DNA from: Leeuwenhoekiella blandensis MED217
Lineage (GTDB): Bacteria > Bacteroidota > Bacteroidia > Flavobacteriales > Flavobacteriaceae
NCBI RefSeq assembly: GCF_000152985.1
Contig: NZ_CH672395.1
Span: forward strand, 2,815,095-2,879,094
DNA: 64,000 nt
Direction: 5' to 3'
Shown one piece after another: positions 9,866 to 18,720 of the stretch; positions within the stretch are counted from its first letter, which is position 1; every line of letters begins with the position of its first letter. The translations under genes and the position numbers were made by a program. The notes under the pieces were generated by a model that did no database searches, was not told the origin of the DNA, and saw only the letters and a program-made list of their open reading frames with translations.

Positions 9866-10711
9866 ATGAAAGTTCTCCCCTTTAAAATACCGAAACCTGG
9901 TAAAGAAGCCTTGGTCTATCAAGAAGACCACGAACTCAAATTTTACGATAAGTTACATGAGCACGAAGAGATTCAGATCAGTTACATTGCTAAAGGATCA
10001 GGCAGCCTCCTCTTGGGTGATACGATCAATGAGTATCGCGAAGGCGATATATTGGTCATTGGCGAACACGTTCCGCACGTTTTTAGAAGCGATAATACTG
10101 CTACCGACAAATCGGTGATGTACACGCTGTTTTTTACTAAACATTCTTTTGGTAAGGAGTTTTTTAAACTCACCGAAATGTCAGGTATTGACAGTTTTTT
10201 CAATGAGGCAGAAAACGGAATGAAAATCACCTCGAATACCGATTTACTGATCAATAAATTCTCCAAGCTTAAAAATCAAAGTCGTATAGAGCGTCTTGCT
10301 TCATTTTTACAGATTCTTGATTTAATCCAGCAGTCTGAAAAAACACCTTTATCCTCTTTTGTCTATCATAAAAAATATACCGATGTTGAAGGTAAACGTA
10401 TGAGCGACGTGTATCAATACACCTTAGATCATTTTCAGGAGAACATCACCCTCGATATGATCGCGGAGGTCGCAAATATGACCAAAAATGCCTTCTGCCG
10501 ATATTTTAAAAGACGTACCAACAAAACCTATTTACAGTTTTTGATCGAGCTGCGTATAGAGCATGCTTGTAAATTGTTGTATAAAGAAAGAGAGCTTTCG
10601 GTAGCTGCGATATCAGAGCTTTGTGGTTTTCAGAATATCGCTAATTTCAACCGAAAATTTAAAGAGTTAAAACACACCACGCCGTCAAAATATCGGTTAC
10701 AGGTTGCTTAA
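9866..10711 (+). CDS. AraC family transcriptional regulator with cupin sensor
   Basis: A 281-residue regulator. Residues about 10-120 form an AraC_binding cupin (LHEHEEIQISYIAKGSG, GDILVIGEHVPHVF), a sugar-sensing fold. The C-terminal 100 residues contain the two helix-turn-helix motifs of the AraC/XylS domain (ITLDMIAEVANMTKNAFCRYF and the Phe-rich LCGFQNIANFNRKFKE), ending in TPSKYR as usual. It is transcribed away from the GH51 arabinofuranosidase operon and probably controls it. Its stop codon overlaps the stop of the convergent M23 gene within the bases TTAA. Confidence 0.88.
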   Translation: MKVLPFKIPKPGKEALVYQEDHELKFYDKLHEHEEIQISYIAKGSGSLLLGDTINEYREGDILVIGEHVPHVFRSDNTATDKSVMYTLFFTKHSFGKEFFKLTEMSGIDSFFNEAENGMKITSNTDLLINKFSKLKNQSRIERLASFLQILDLIQQSEKTPLSSFVYHKKYTDVEGKRMSDVYQYTLDHFQENITLDMIAEVANMTKNAFCRYFKRRTNKTYLQFLIELRIEHACKLLYKERELSVAAISELCGFQNIANFNRKFKELKHTTPSKYRLQVA

Positions 10712-11400
10712 TTGATCTTGAGCAAAAGATTAGGATCGGGGCAGTTTGCTCTATAAAAATCAAGGTTCTTTAAGGTAGACACTCCGGGATAATCGCCGTG
10801 ATTGCCTTGCAGTTCTTTTATAAGCTGAAAATGCAAATGCGGCCCGTAATCTCCATTTTCATCGGGCGTACCTAAGTGCGCGATCGTTTGCCCTGCTGCA
10901 ATAGCCTGCCCCACTTTAAGTGATTCTAAGGAGGTTCTTGAAAGATGCCCATATAAGGTATAAAAATGCAAGTCTTCAAAGTGATGCTCTAATACCACAC
11001 AAGGCCCGTAATCGCCATAGTTGGTATTGTCTTTAAAGCTATGCACGCTACCCGCTACCGGAGCCAGAACGGGAGTTCCTGCCGCACTCCACACATCGAT
11101 TCCTAAATGGATATTCCGTTTTAGATCGGGATTGTCATTGTGAAAATACAAGCTGCGATCGTAAATACTGCGCTGTTCCAGATAGCCTCCGTAAGCCACA
11201 CGACCGCCGGTTTTTGCCAGATAGGTATTGATATAGTGCTGAATGGCTTCCGCAGAACTCGTATCTACTTCCTCTAAAATTTTATTAGTAACCGACAGGT
11301 CTAAAAATCGGTAATCTGAAGCCGTATACATACTATCGATCACCGGGGTAAAGCCGGTAGTAAGTGTTGCAATTCGGTCTAAAAAAAGCGCGTGTTCCAT
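10708..11400 (-). CDS. M23 family peptidase without signal peptide
   Basis: A 230-residue LytM-type metalloprotease domain protein. The zinc ligands are in HLGIDVW (HxxxD) and PHLHFQL (HxH), with the catalytic His in YGHLS. Unlike most family members it has no signal peptide, membrane segment, SH3 or coiled coil before the domain. The first 85 residues are helical and of unknown role. A cytoplasmic location is therefore likely unless it leaves by another route; peptidoglycan cleavage is the family activity but is not proven here. The gene is followed by the convergent AraC gene. Confidence 0.85.
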   Translation of the reverse strand: MEHALFLDRIATLTTGFTPVIDSMYTASDYRFLDLSVTNKILEEVDTSSAEAIQHYINTYLAKTGGRVAYGGYLEQRSIYDRSLYFHNDNPDLKRNIHLGIDVWSAAGTPVLAPVAGSVHSFKDNTNYGDYGPCVVLEHHFEDLHFYTLYGHLSRTSLESLKVGQAIAAGQTIAHLGTPDENGDYGPHLHFQLIKELQGNHGDYPGVSTLKNLDFYRANCPDPNLLLKIN

Positions 11401-11438
11401 CGCGCCAAAAATACAATTCTGCCCGCAGTAAAAAACAA

Positions 11439-11468
11439 AAAAGTCCGTTTTGGCAGAAACGGACTTTT
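11439..11468 (-). terminator. Terminator of the ECF sigma operon
   Basis: Arms AAAAGTCCGTTT and AAACGGACTTTT flank a six-base loop, with a T-rich stretch following on the minus strand. It lies 22 bases after the last gene of the sigma operon. Confidence 0.8.
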
Positions 11469-11490
11469 CAAATAATTAAAACTAAAAAAC

Positions 11491-13209
11491 TCAATTAAGC
11501 ACGACATCACTATACTTAGAAGATATCGCTATAATACTGTCTGTATTTCTTGATTTATAAAAGCCGTTAACCATACTGCTGTTATAGCCTTCCATAACTT
11601 TGGCTTCTATTTTCCGAGGATAATTTAGACGGCTGCGAACGCCGTTAAAATTAAAATGGAACGGAGTCTCCGGCAGGTTAAGCACCACATCACTGTTTTC
11701 TACACTAATGTTTAAGGTCTTAAAGTTCTTACCCAGTTTAGGTATTGAAAGTTCGCCAAAGCTTCCTGTGATCACCGCTGCGTCTTCAAGCTCATTGATC
11801 ACGATGCTACTCGCTCTGGAGTCTACGTTAATGCTTTTTGCTTTATCGATCACACAGTTTTTAAGATAGCTGGCGCGCAGGGTTCCATAATCCCACATCG
11901 CCACATCCACCGGACTATACGCAACATTGATCAATGTTTTTTCACCAGAGATCGTATTGGCCATAAAATCACCGTGAGCCAAGGTTACCCGGGCGTTTGT
12001 AGCCTCAGAGATCTTGATGTCTCCGTGGCGTACATTAAGATCTAATTGTGCTTTTTTAGGCATACGCACGACGATCTTACGTGTGAATGATCCTTTCGGT
12101 TTTACAGCAGCTCCCGCCGGATTACCGGTGTAGGTATAGGTCATTTGGGTGCTTACATTACCATTTGCATCTGTAGTAACTGTTTTTTGAAGACTTCCGC
12201 CTTGAGCTTCGGCCATTTGTTCTAATTTCTTGGCAAAGTCATTACTCCAGCCCTGCATCGCTTTTTCAACATTTTGTCCTAAAGCCGCCATATCGCTTTC
12301 TATGGCACGACCAAAAGTAGCTCCTAAAGCTTCAGTCGAACCGCCGAGTTGCTTACCAAAACGTGCTCCCCACGCTTTCATATCTGCACTAAACTCATCG
12401 CCCCAGGCTTCAATCGCAGCACGCCACTGATCTACTTGAGCGACACTTACATCTGTACCGTATTTTTTATTCATCGCAGCCACATAGGCTTTTTTGTCGC
12501 GATTAAAAGCATTACTGTCAAAATTCAGATCTTTCCCAAAAGGAGATTTGGGCATTCCTAATAGACTGCTTCCGGCAAGGCCTTGTCCTGCGGCAACCCG
12601 CTTTTTATTATTCTGTTCCCATTTCTTCATCACCACGTCAAAATCTTCTCCTAGATTCTGCTCGATCTTGCGCTTGTATTGCTCCAGGTATTTGGCTCCG
12701 TCGCGTTTATAGGCTTGGTAATCAAAAGCGATCGCGTTCATTCCTTTATAAAACTCTGCAGGAATCTGAGCTCCCGAAAACTGCTGAAGCACCGGAGAAA
12801 GCATATTTTGCATCACCGGCTGCATCATTTGCATAGACGAGGTGATCAAGTCATTAACACCACGCACCGGTGCATTGCCCATAGCCAAGTTAACTGTTGA
12901 TGGTGCTCCGCGGCTTACAATACGCACCGCTTTGCTGTTGCCCTGTACACTGATTTGCCAGCCTTTTAAAAGTTGGTCTATTTCTTCCTCGCTTAGATCT
13001 TCAGATTCAATGATCGCAGCGACCTCAACTTCATCTTTATTCCAATCTTCAAAAACAATATCTGCGTACTGCGATTCGGTAAGTATAGCGACATCGGCAG
13101 CGGTATCAAACCGTTCGGTAAGTTTGGTACTTTTGGTTTGTGCTTGAGCCTGCGGAATAAAAACCAATACCGCCAGTAAGAAAGCACAAGGCTTCATTAT
13201 CCTAATCAT
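11491..13209 (-). CDS. Exported protein with C-terminal DUF4097-like beta repeats, third gene of ECF sigma operon
   Basis: I chose the ATG at 13209, one spacer (ATTT) after the stop of the preceding gene; the frame continues upstream but would then overlap that gene and hide the signal peptide (MIRIMKPCAFLLAVL, cleavage after QAQA). The 572-residue product has a beta-rich start, a helical, Lys/Ala/Trp-rich middle (about residues 130-360), and a C-terminal region of short repeated beta strands (RMPKKAQLDLNVRHGDIKIS, DAAVITGSFGELSIP) like the DUF4097/DUF2807 adhesin-type helix. Such proteins often follow sigma/anti-sigma pairs in Bacteroidota and are thought to sense or respond to envelope stress. 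Function not established. Confidence 0.65.
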   Translation of the reverse strand: MIRIMKPCAFLLAVLVFIPQAQAQTKSTKLTERFDTAADVAILTESQYADIVFEDWNKDEVEVAAIIESEDLSEEEIDQLLKGWQISVQGNSKAVRIVSRGAPSTVNLAMGNAPVRGVNDLITSSMQMMQPVMQNMLSPVLQQFSGAQIPAEFYKGMNAIAFDYQAYKRDGAKYLEQYKRKIEQNLGEDFDVVMKKWEQNNKKRVAAGQGLAGSSLLGMPKSPFGKDLNFDSNAFNRDKKAYVAAMNKKYGTDVSVAQVDQWRAAIEAWGDEFSADMKAWGARFGKQLGGSTEALGATFGRAIESDMAALGQNVEKAMQGWSNDFAKKLEQMAEAQGGSLQKTVTTDANGNVSTQMTYTYTGNPAGAAVKPKGSFTRKIVVRMPKKAQLDLNVRHGDIKISEATNARVTLAHGDFMANTISGEKTLINVAYSPVDVAMWDYGTLRASYLKNCVIDKAKSINVDSRASSIVINELEDAAVITGSFGELSIPKLGKNFKTLNISVENSDVVLNLPETPFHFNFNGVRSRLNYPRKIEAKVMEGYNSSMVNGFYKSRNTDSIIAISSKYSDVVLN

Positions 13210-13213
13210 AAAT

Positions 13214-13813
13214 TTATAAGGTGTTGGTCTGAATCTCATTATTTTGAGACTCTTGTAATTCATTTAATTTTTCTTTGAGCTTGGTAAGCAGGTCTAAGCG
13301 AAACTGTAGATTATCGATCAAGGCTTGAATGTTTTGATCATTAACTCCTGTAGCTACTAAATCTGCATTAAGCCTGTCATATTCTTGGTTAAGCTCTTCA
13401 AGCTGTCCCATAAAAGCATCTACGATCGCTTTATTATCTTCTGTCACGTTAAGCTGTGCCAACTCCATATGAATGCTCGCCAGGTAACGATCTTCTATCT
13501 GCTTATATTCTGGTGAAAAATCACTCAGCTGTACTTTGGTAGGTTTCGCATTTGCTACTGCATGCACTTCTGTAGGCTGATCTGCCTGTGCCCCGCTACT
13601 CAACGGATTGTTCAAAAGCAAACCGCTAATGGCGATCACCACAACCAGTACGGCAGCAATTTTCATCCAGAGATAACCTTCTGCTTTGGCTTTTTCTGCC
13701 TTACCAAAATGAGCATCAAGACGCGCATTAAAGCGTGCTTCATGACCCCGTTTAAGCCCCTCATCAGGAATGCTTAAATCATTTTTAAACAATTCTCTAA
13801 TATCCTGTGCCAT
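13214..13813 (-). CDS. Single-pass membrane protein, likely anti-sigma factor
   Basis: A 199-residue protein with a charged cytoplasmic N-terminus of about 47 residues, one transmembrane helix (MKIAAVLVVVIAISGLLL), and a helical, Gln/Leu-rich periplasmic part. Its start overlaps the end of the ECF sigma gene by 17 bases, the usual coupling of a sigma factor and its antagonist. The N-terminal segment would bind the sigma factor, but it lacks the HxxxCxxC zinc motif of ZAS anti-sigma factors. The role is inferred from position and topology. Confidence 0.7.
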   Translation of the reverse strand: MAQDIRELFKNDLSIPDEGLKRGHEARFNARLDAHFGKAEKAKAEGYLWMKIAAVLVVVIAISGLLLNNPLSSGAQADQPTEVHAVANAKPTKVQLSDFSPEYKQIEDRYLASIHMELAQLNVTEDNKAIVDAFMGQLEELNQEYDRLNADLVATGVNDQNIQALIDNLQFRLDLLTKLKEKLNELQESQNNEIQTNTL

Positions 13814-14342
13814 GATATTTTGTTTTAAGTTTTTCTTGCAATTTTTTCTTTCCGCGATGCACCAGCGTACGCGAAGCGACCTCGGTAATTTCTAAGATTT
13901 CTGATATTTCCTGATGGTCATAGCCTTCTACCAAAAAGAGCATCACGGCATAGCGGTACCGCTCTGGCAATTCTTCGATAGCTTCTTTGATCTGATCAAG
14001 CGTAATCCCATCATCTACAGACCAGTCATTATGCTCATCTACCGTACCTAAAACCTGCTCGTTGATCGCGACCAACTCGAGTTTTTTGGCCTTCAACATA
14101 TCGATACTTTTATTGATCACGATACGCTTTAACCACGCCCCAAAGGTCACTTCACCATTGTACTGATGCATTTTTGTAAACGCTTTTACAAAACCCTCCT
14201 GCATGGCTTCTTCGGCTTCAAAAGAATTCTTTAAAAACCTAAAAGCAACATAATACATGCCTTCGCTATACTTATTGTAAAGTTGCATCTGTGCACGCCG
14301 GTCGTTTTGCTTACATCGTTCAAGTATTTCGGTAATTTGCAA
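13797..14342 (-). CDS. ECF-type RNA polymerase sigma factor
   Basis: A 181-residue sigma-70 factor of the extracytoplasmic function type. Region 2 (MYYVAFRFLKNSFEAEEAMQ, with FGAWLKRIVINKSID) and region 4 (ELPERYRYAVMLFLVEGYDH plus the helix-turn-helix IS-EILEITEVASRTLVHRG) are both present with a short linker. The start is a TTG at 14342, since no ATG lies upstream in frame before the divergent lipoprotein. It heads an operon with a membrane anti-sigma-like protein and an exported beta-repeat protein, suggesting envelope-stress or surface signalling. Confidence 0.9.
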   Translation of the reverse strand: MQITEILERCKQNDRRAQMQLYNKYSEGMYYVAFRFLKNSFEAEEAMQEGFVKAFTKMHQYNGEVTFGAWLKRIVINKSIDMLKAKKLELVAINEQVLGTVDEHNDWSVDDGITLDQIKEAIEELPERYRYAVMLFLVEGYDHQEISEILEITEVASRTLVHRGKKKLQEKLKTKYHGTGY

Positions 14343-14477
14343 AATGGTAAATGGTTAGTTGCTAATTCCTTTTCTAAAGACGAAGCTTTTTCGTCTGCGT
14401 TGCAAAATTGTGATTAAATATTTTAGATAAACTATAAGTGGCAGGTTATTTGATTCTAAAACTGAAAATAGAATAAC

Positions 14478-15134
14478 ATGAAGTCACTTTATTTTCTGAT
14501 GCTCATACCGTTATTAGGAGTGTTTTCCTGTTCTCATAACATAGAGGATATTCCTGAAGTTTCTCAAGATCTCGAGACCTTGTATTTTCCAAATGAAGAA
14601 CGTTTTAACGCTTCTTCTAACGAAAACATTCTAATCGATCTAAATGATTTCAAAACATACGCCGAATTAATCGCAGAAATGGACAAAAATGCCTGTGATG
14701 GAAGAGGCAATATTCTAAGTTTTACAGAAAAAAATAGGCTACTAAAAATCCTTGTTTTTAAAAACTGTAGTAAGCAAACTTTATTTGGATGCTATGGGCG
14801 AGTAGATCTATTTGATTTTCAAAATGACTCTTTAAGATCGAACTTTGAAACCAATGTTTCAGCAGATCTATTCCCTTCAAAAGTCCGGGAGACCTTAGAT
14901 ACCCAAATTAATGCTCCGTATTTCAATAAAGATGAATTAAAGAGGATTTTAATAAGTATTGACTACGCTACTGATAGAAAAAACACTTCAATAGAAAATT
15001 TAAAAAATACATTGCGCCTTATTACAACTACAATGACTCAAGTTCAGGAAACATATCAATTAGATATTCCTTATTATTTAGAAATTGACAAAACCAATAT
15101 CACCCCGCCGCCTCCATTTTTTAAAGAATTTTAA
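14478..15134 (+). CDS. Hypothetical lipoprotein
   Basis: A 218-residue protein with a signal peptide ending in a lipobox (GVFSC). The mature part is charged, with a helical middle and several Asp/Asn-rich turns; it contains two further cysteines (in NACDG and KNCSKQTLFGC). I do not recognise the family. Base composition is more AT-rich than in the flanking genes. It is divergent from the ECF sigma operon and convergent with ohr, so it stands alone. Confidence 0.6.
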   Translation: MKSLYFLMLIPLLGVFSCSHNIEDIPEVSQDLETLYFPNEERFNASSNENILIDLNDFKTYAELIAEMDKNACDGRGNILSFTEKNRLLKILVFKNCSKQTLFGCYGRVDLFDFQNDSLRSNFETNVSADLFPSKVRETLDTQINAPYFNKDELKRILISIDYATDRKNTSIENLKNTLRLITTTMTQVQETYQLDIPYYLEIDKTNITPPPPFFKEF

Positions 15135-15244
15135 AACTAAAAAACTCAGGGCAAGCCCGAGCATTGTTTAGCAACGAATTTTCAATTTCAGAACATTCCG
15201 ATAGCTATCAGTACGAAGTATTAAACCCTTTGGCGGTGCAAAAA

Positions 15245-15269
15245 AAAACCCGCTCATAGAGCGGGTTTT
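15245..15269. terminator. Terminator between the lipoprotein gene and ohr
   Basis: Arms AAAACCCGCTC and GAGCGGGTTTT with a three-base loop. A run of eight A on one side and T-rich sequence on the other let it serve both convergent genes, with the stronger U-tract for ohr on the minus strand. Confidence 0.85.
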
Positions 15270-15290
15270 AATTTTAAGAAACGCCTTAAA

Positions 15291-15716
15291 CTACTCGTCT
15301 AAAAGTAAGTTTAAGGTCACATCAATATTATCCATTGTAGCGCGAGAATACGGGCAAACCTCGTGAGCCTCGTTTACAAGCTCTTCCCCTTCTTCTACGT
15401 CTACAGTAGGCAGGTAACAATCCAATACCACTGCAAGCTGAAACATATCTTCTTCATTCTTGCCTATTTTTACAGTTGCAGTCACCGTGTAAGCACCAAG
15501 ATCTACTTTTTTCTCACGAGCAACGTGTGCCAGTGCGCTACCAAAACACGCAGAATAACCTGCTGCAAAAAGTTGCTCAGGATTCGTCCCGTCACCACCG
15601 GCGCCGCCTAAGCCTTTAGGTACACTGAGATCAAAGTCTAATGTGCCGTCATCGGTTGAAACACTGCTGTCACGACCACCTGTGGCGGTAGCCTTTGCCT
15701 TATATAAAGCTTTCAT
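15291..15716 (-). CDS. ohr: Organic hydroperoxide resistance protein, Ohr/OsmC family
   Basis: A 141-residue thiol peroxidase reducing organic hydroperoxides to alcohols. The two redox cysteines are in YSACFGSAL and HEVCPYSRAT, as in the Ohr subgroup, and the short helix-rich NPEQLFAAGYSACF stretch is a signature. I start at the ATG at 15716 (MKALYKAKATATGGRD); the frame is open for 19 more codons upstream but the extension does not resemble family members. It is convergent with a lipoprotein gene; no OhrR-like regulator is adjacent. Confidence 0.9.
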   Translation of the reverse strand: MKALYKAKATATGGRDSSVSTDDGTLDFDLSVPKGLGGAGGDGTNPEQLFAAGYSACFGSALAHVAREKKVDLGAYTVTATVKIGKNEEDMFQLAVVLDCYLPTVDVEEGEELVNEAHEVCPYSRATMDNIDVTLNLLLDE

Positions 15717-15892
15717 AATAAAATTTTCGTTGATTAATATTTTGAATATACCATTCCTATTTTGAGGAATCAACGCGAGATTCTTAAAGATTTCACAAAA
15801 ATGCGAGCAAGCCGATACATTCCAATATTTTTCAGTTGTATTTCTTCTTCAATTAGCTTTTCCCGTACCTTTAAGTTTTCAGAACTATTCCA

Positions 15893-16930
15893 TTGAAATC
15901 TTCAAAACCTAAACATATCGATTCCGCTGCCGCGAAAAAACTCATCGCAAAGCGCAAACAAAGCATTCCTACCGAAGCATTGATCCAAGGTATTCTTAAA
16001 GGTGACACCACAGCCTTGAGCAGAGCGATCACGCTTATTGAAAGCAATGCGGTCGCCAATCAGCAAGAAGCTCAAACAATTCTTGAACAGTGTTTACCAC
16101 AAGCGAAACCTGCAGTGCGTTTGGGAATTACCGGAGTTCCCGGTGTAGGAAAAAGCACCTTTATTGAAGCTCTAGGAATGCGCGCCATCGATCAAGGAAA
16201 AAAAGTAGCGGTACTGGCCATAGACCCCAGCAGCAGCATTGCGCACGGAAGCATTCTGGGCGATAAAACCCGAATGGAACGATTAGCAGCACACCCCAAA
16301 GCATTTATACGCCCGTCTCCGGCAGGCGACGCCTTGGGCGGTGTGTCCCGTAAAACACGGGAAACCATAAGTCTGTGCGAAGCAGCAGGTTTTGATTTGA
16401 TTATTATTGAAACCGTAGGCGTAGGCCAAAGTGAAACTGCCGTGCATCACATGACCGATTTTTTCCTGCTCCTCAAACTGGCAGGCGCCGGAGATGAACT
16501 GCAAGGCATCAAACGCGGCATTATGGAGATGGCAGACGCCATCATCATCAACAAAGCAGACGGGACGAATGAAACTGCAGCAAAGCAGGCACAAAGCGAA
16601 TTCTCAAAAGCGCTGCATCTATACCGGGCCAAAACCAGCGGCTGGCAACCTCAGGTGCTGCTGTGTAGTGCGCTGGAAGAAACCGGGATTGCAGCCATTT
16701 GGGAAATGCTCAACGCCTATATCAAAGCGGTAAAAGCGAACGGTTTTTTTGAAGAAAATCGAAAACATCAAAACAACTATTGGCTACAAGCAAGCATAGA
16801 ACAGGCGTTAAAAGATCAGTTTTATGCAAATGACAAGGTCAAAGCCCAAGTGCCTCAACTCTTACAAAAGATCAATGAGGGGAAACTTACTGCGTTTCAG
16901 GCGGCACAAAGCTTACTTGACTTGCGCTAA
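15893..16930 (+). CDS. meaB: MeaB-type GTPase, methylmalonyl-CoA mutase chaperone
   Basis: A 345-residue G3E-type P-loop GTPase. Walker A is GVPGVGKST, followed by LAIDPSSSIAHGSILGDKTR and the switch and base motifs ETVGVGQSE and NKADG. MeaB/ArgK proteins load and protect adenosylcobalamin-dependent methylmalonyl-CoA mutase. The mutase genes are not in the window. The start is a TTG at 15893, as there is no in-frame ATG near the N-terminus. The 3' end overlaps the stop of the next, convergent gene. This and EutBC show that the cell uses coenzyme B12. Confidence 0.92.
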   Translation: MKSSKPKHIDSAAAKKLIAKRKQSIPTEALIQGILKGDTTALSRAITLIESNAVANQQEAQTILEQCLPQAKPAVRLGITGVPGVGKSTFIEALGMRAIDQGKKVAVLAIDPSSSIAHGSILGDKTRMERLAAHPKAFIRPSPAGDALGGVSRKTRETISLCEAAGFDLIIIETVGVGQSETAVHHMTDFFLLLKLAGAGDELQGIKRGIMEMADAIIINKADGTNETAAKQAQSEFSKALHLYRAKTSGWQPQVLLCSALEETGIAAIWEMLNAYIKAVKANGFFEENRKHQNNYWLQASIEQALKDQFYANDKVKAQVPQLLQKINEGKLTAFQAAQSLLDLR

Positions 16931-17190
16931 CGTGTTAACCGCGCATAGCGTTTTTCGTTCTTTCGGTATTTCAGGAATCCCACGACGATTCCTAAGATCA
17001 AGCCTATCGCTCCAAAGAGTACAAAATCCATTTGGTCAAACATCGATCCGCTAAAGTAGGTAATCACCAATTTGTAGGTCAATGCGCCTAAAATTACCTG
17101 CAGCACGATCCCCAAAATAAACTGAAATTTCCCTTCTCGTTTTTCCTTCCAGTCTTTTACAAACTTGCGGTCTTTCTCATCCAATCGCAT
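16927..17190 (-). CDS. Small two-helix membrane protein
   Basis: An 87-residue protein with a basic N-terminus (DRKFVKDWKEKREGK), two predicted transmembrane helices (FILGIVLQVILGALTYKLV and FVLFGAIGLILGIVVGFL) and a basic tail. It resembles widespread small flavobacterial membrane proteins without known function. It is the last gene of a four-gene operon after the epimerase, and its stop overlaps the stop of meaB. Confidence 0.7.
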   Translation of the reverse strand: MRLDEKDRKFVKDWKEKREGKFQFILGIVLQVILGALTYKLVITYFSGSMFDQMDFVLFGAIGLILGIVVGFLKYRKNEKRYARLTR

Positions 17191-17201
17191 AGCGCTTTCC
17201 T

Positions 17202-18146
17202 TTAGTCTACAAATTCTTTCTTATACCAGTCGATTTGCTTTTGCAAACCTTCTTTTAAAGTGGTTGAAGGATTATAGTCGAGTAAGCGTCGGGCTTTGTC
17301 GATATTGGCTTTGGTAAACATTTGATCTCCGCCACGTCTGGGCACAATATCTTTTCTAATCTGAGTATCCAGAAGTTCTTCAACGATCGCGATCCCTTCG
17401 CCTGTGGTGTGTTCCTGTTCGGTTCCCAGATTGATCACTTCACCATCAACAATGGCTTCTTTTCCGATCACACTTACCACACCATCAATGATATCGTCAA
17501 CAAAGGTAAAGCTGCGCACGTGGGCCTCACTACCTTCAAACAACGGAAATTCGTGATGGAAAAATCCGCAACCTATGAGTTTGGTATACAGTTTTTCGGG
17601 ACGTTCCCTCGGCCCATACACCGAAAATAAACGTAGGGAACAGGTTTTCATTTTTTGCTCTCTGGTTTTAGATAACACGATCTGTTCTGCAGCGAGTTTG
17701 GTCACCCCGTAAAAAGAAGCGGGTTCAGGAGCTGCATCTTCGGTCAAGGTTGCGCGTAAACCGTAAATAGACGAAGTAGAAATATTGGTAAAAAGTTTCA
17801 GCCCTTCGCATTGCAATGCAAAATCGATCAGGTTTTTGGTAGCGACCAAATTATTCATCAAATAATCTTCAAAACTTGAGGTCGCTGCAATACCGGGCTG
17901 TGCTGCAAAATGAAAGATATAATTAAAATCTGTAGGAAGTTTTTCAAAATCTTTAGGCTCTCGCAGATCTACCATTTCCATAGGGATTCCTGCTTCCTTC
18001 AGGTCTTTGGCATTTCGGTCTTTGAGATCGGGACTGTAATAGGGCGAGAAATTATCGATACCCACAACGTCAAAATTCAATTTCTTCAAGCGTTCGGCAC
18101 AATGCGAACCTATAAAACCGGCGGCACCGGTTACCAATACTTTCAT
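17202..18146 (-). CDS. NAD-dependent sugar-nucleotide epimerase, extended SDR family
   Basis: A 314-residue Rossmann protein starting at the ATG at 18146, one base after the PAP2 stop. The NAD site is TGAAGFIGSH, and the catalytic pair is in SSIYG and YGVTK. The pattern of IDNFSPYYSPDLKDRNAKDL resembles UDP-glucuronate 4-epimerases, so UDP-sugar epimerisation for surface polysaccharide is likely, although the exact substrate cannot be read from sequence. It is co-transcribed with a PAP2 phosphatase and two small proteins. Confidence 0.88.
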   Translation of the reverse strand: MKVLVTGAAGFIGSHCAERLKKLNFDVVGIDNFSPYYSPDLKDRNAKDLKEAGIPMEMVDLREPKDFEKLPTDFNYIFHFAAQPGIAATSSFEDYLMNNLVATKNLIDFALQCEGLKLFTNISTSSIYGLRATLTEDAAPEPASFYGVTKLAAEQIVLSKTREQKMKTCSLRLFSVYGPRERPEKLYTKLIGCGFFHHEFPLFEGSEAHVRSFTFVDDIIDGVVSVIGKEAIVDGEVINLGTEQEHTTGEGIAIVEELLDTQIRKDIVPRRGGDQMFTKANIDKARRLLDYNPSTTLKEGLQKQIDWYKKEFVD

Positions 18147-18147
18147 A

Positions 18148-18720
18148 TTAATATGTTTCTTTAAATAGTTTGGCAAAGCCAAAACGGTGCAGCGCATACA
18201 CCAGCAGAGCGATGAGCGCTCCTATGATGATCCCTGTCAATACATCTCCGGGATAATGCACGCCCACATAAATGCGGCTATAGCCTACAAGCAGTGCCCA
18301 CACCAAGAGTACAGGAAATATCCATTTATATTTTGATTTTAAGATCAAGCCCACAAAAACCGCCAAAGCCATCGAGCTCGCTGCGTGTGCCGAAAAATAC
18401 CCATAACTCCCGCAACGTACAGCGATAAATCGCGCCTGCTCCATTACACCTTCCTGACGACACGGCCGTAAGCGCTCAAAACCGTGTTTGAATACATTGG
18501 CCAGCTGATCTGTTGCAGTAATGAGCAAGGCTACAGCGACTAAGCTGTACAGCGTTCCTTTTAAACCGAACTTTTTATAAATGAGAAAAAGTAAAAAGGC
18601 ATACAGCGGAATACTCGACCATTTATTGGTCAAAAACAACCAGAAAGGATCCCAGGTCTCTGTTCCCAAATTATTGAGAAAGAGAAAGACTTCGTGATCC
18701 AGTTCCTTCAACGTATTCAT
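18148..18720 (-). CDS. PAP2 family membrane phosphatase
   Basis: A 190-residue integral membrane lipid phosphatase. The three PAP2 motifs are visible: KHGFERLRP, YFSAHAAS (with Ala where most have Gly in SGH) and SRIYVGVHYPGD. Five to six transmembrane helices are predicted. Typical substrates are undecaprenyl pyrophosphate or phosphatidate-type lipids. The start codon follows directly the stop of the upstream acidic gene, and the stop is one base before the epimerase start, so translation is tightly coupled. Confidence 0.9.
   Translation of the reverse strand: MNTLKELDHEVFLFLNNLGTETWDPFWLFLTNKWSSIPLYAFLLFLIYKKFGLKGTLYSLVAVALLITATDQLANVFKHGFERLRPCRQEGVMEQARFIAVRCGSYGYFSAHAASSMALAVFVGLILKSKYKWIFPVLLVWALLVGYSRIYVGVHYPGDVLTGIIIGALIALLVYALHRFGFAKLFKETY

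Noticed and set aside
15135..15244. Possible interspersed repeat with CCGATAGCTATC before the ohr terminator
   Set aside because: The near-palindrome is short and occurs once here; without a genome search it cannot be told from chance.
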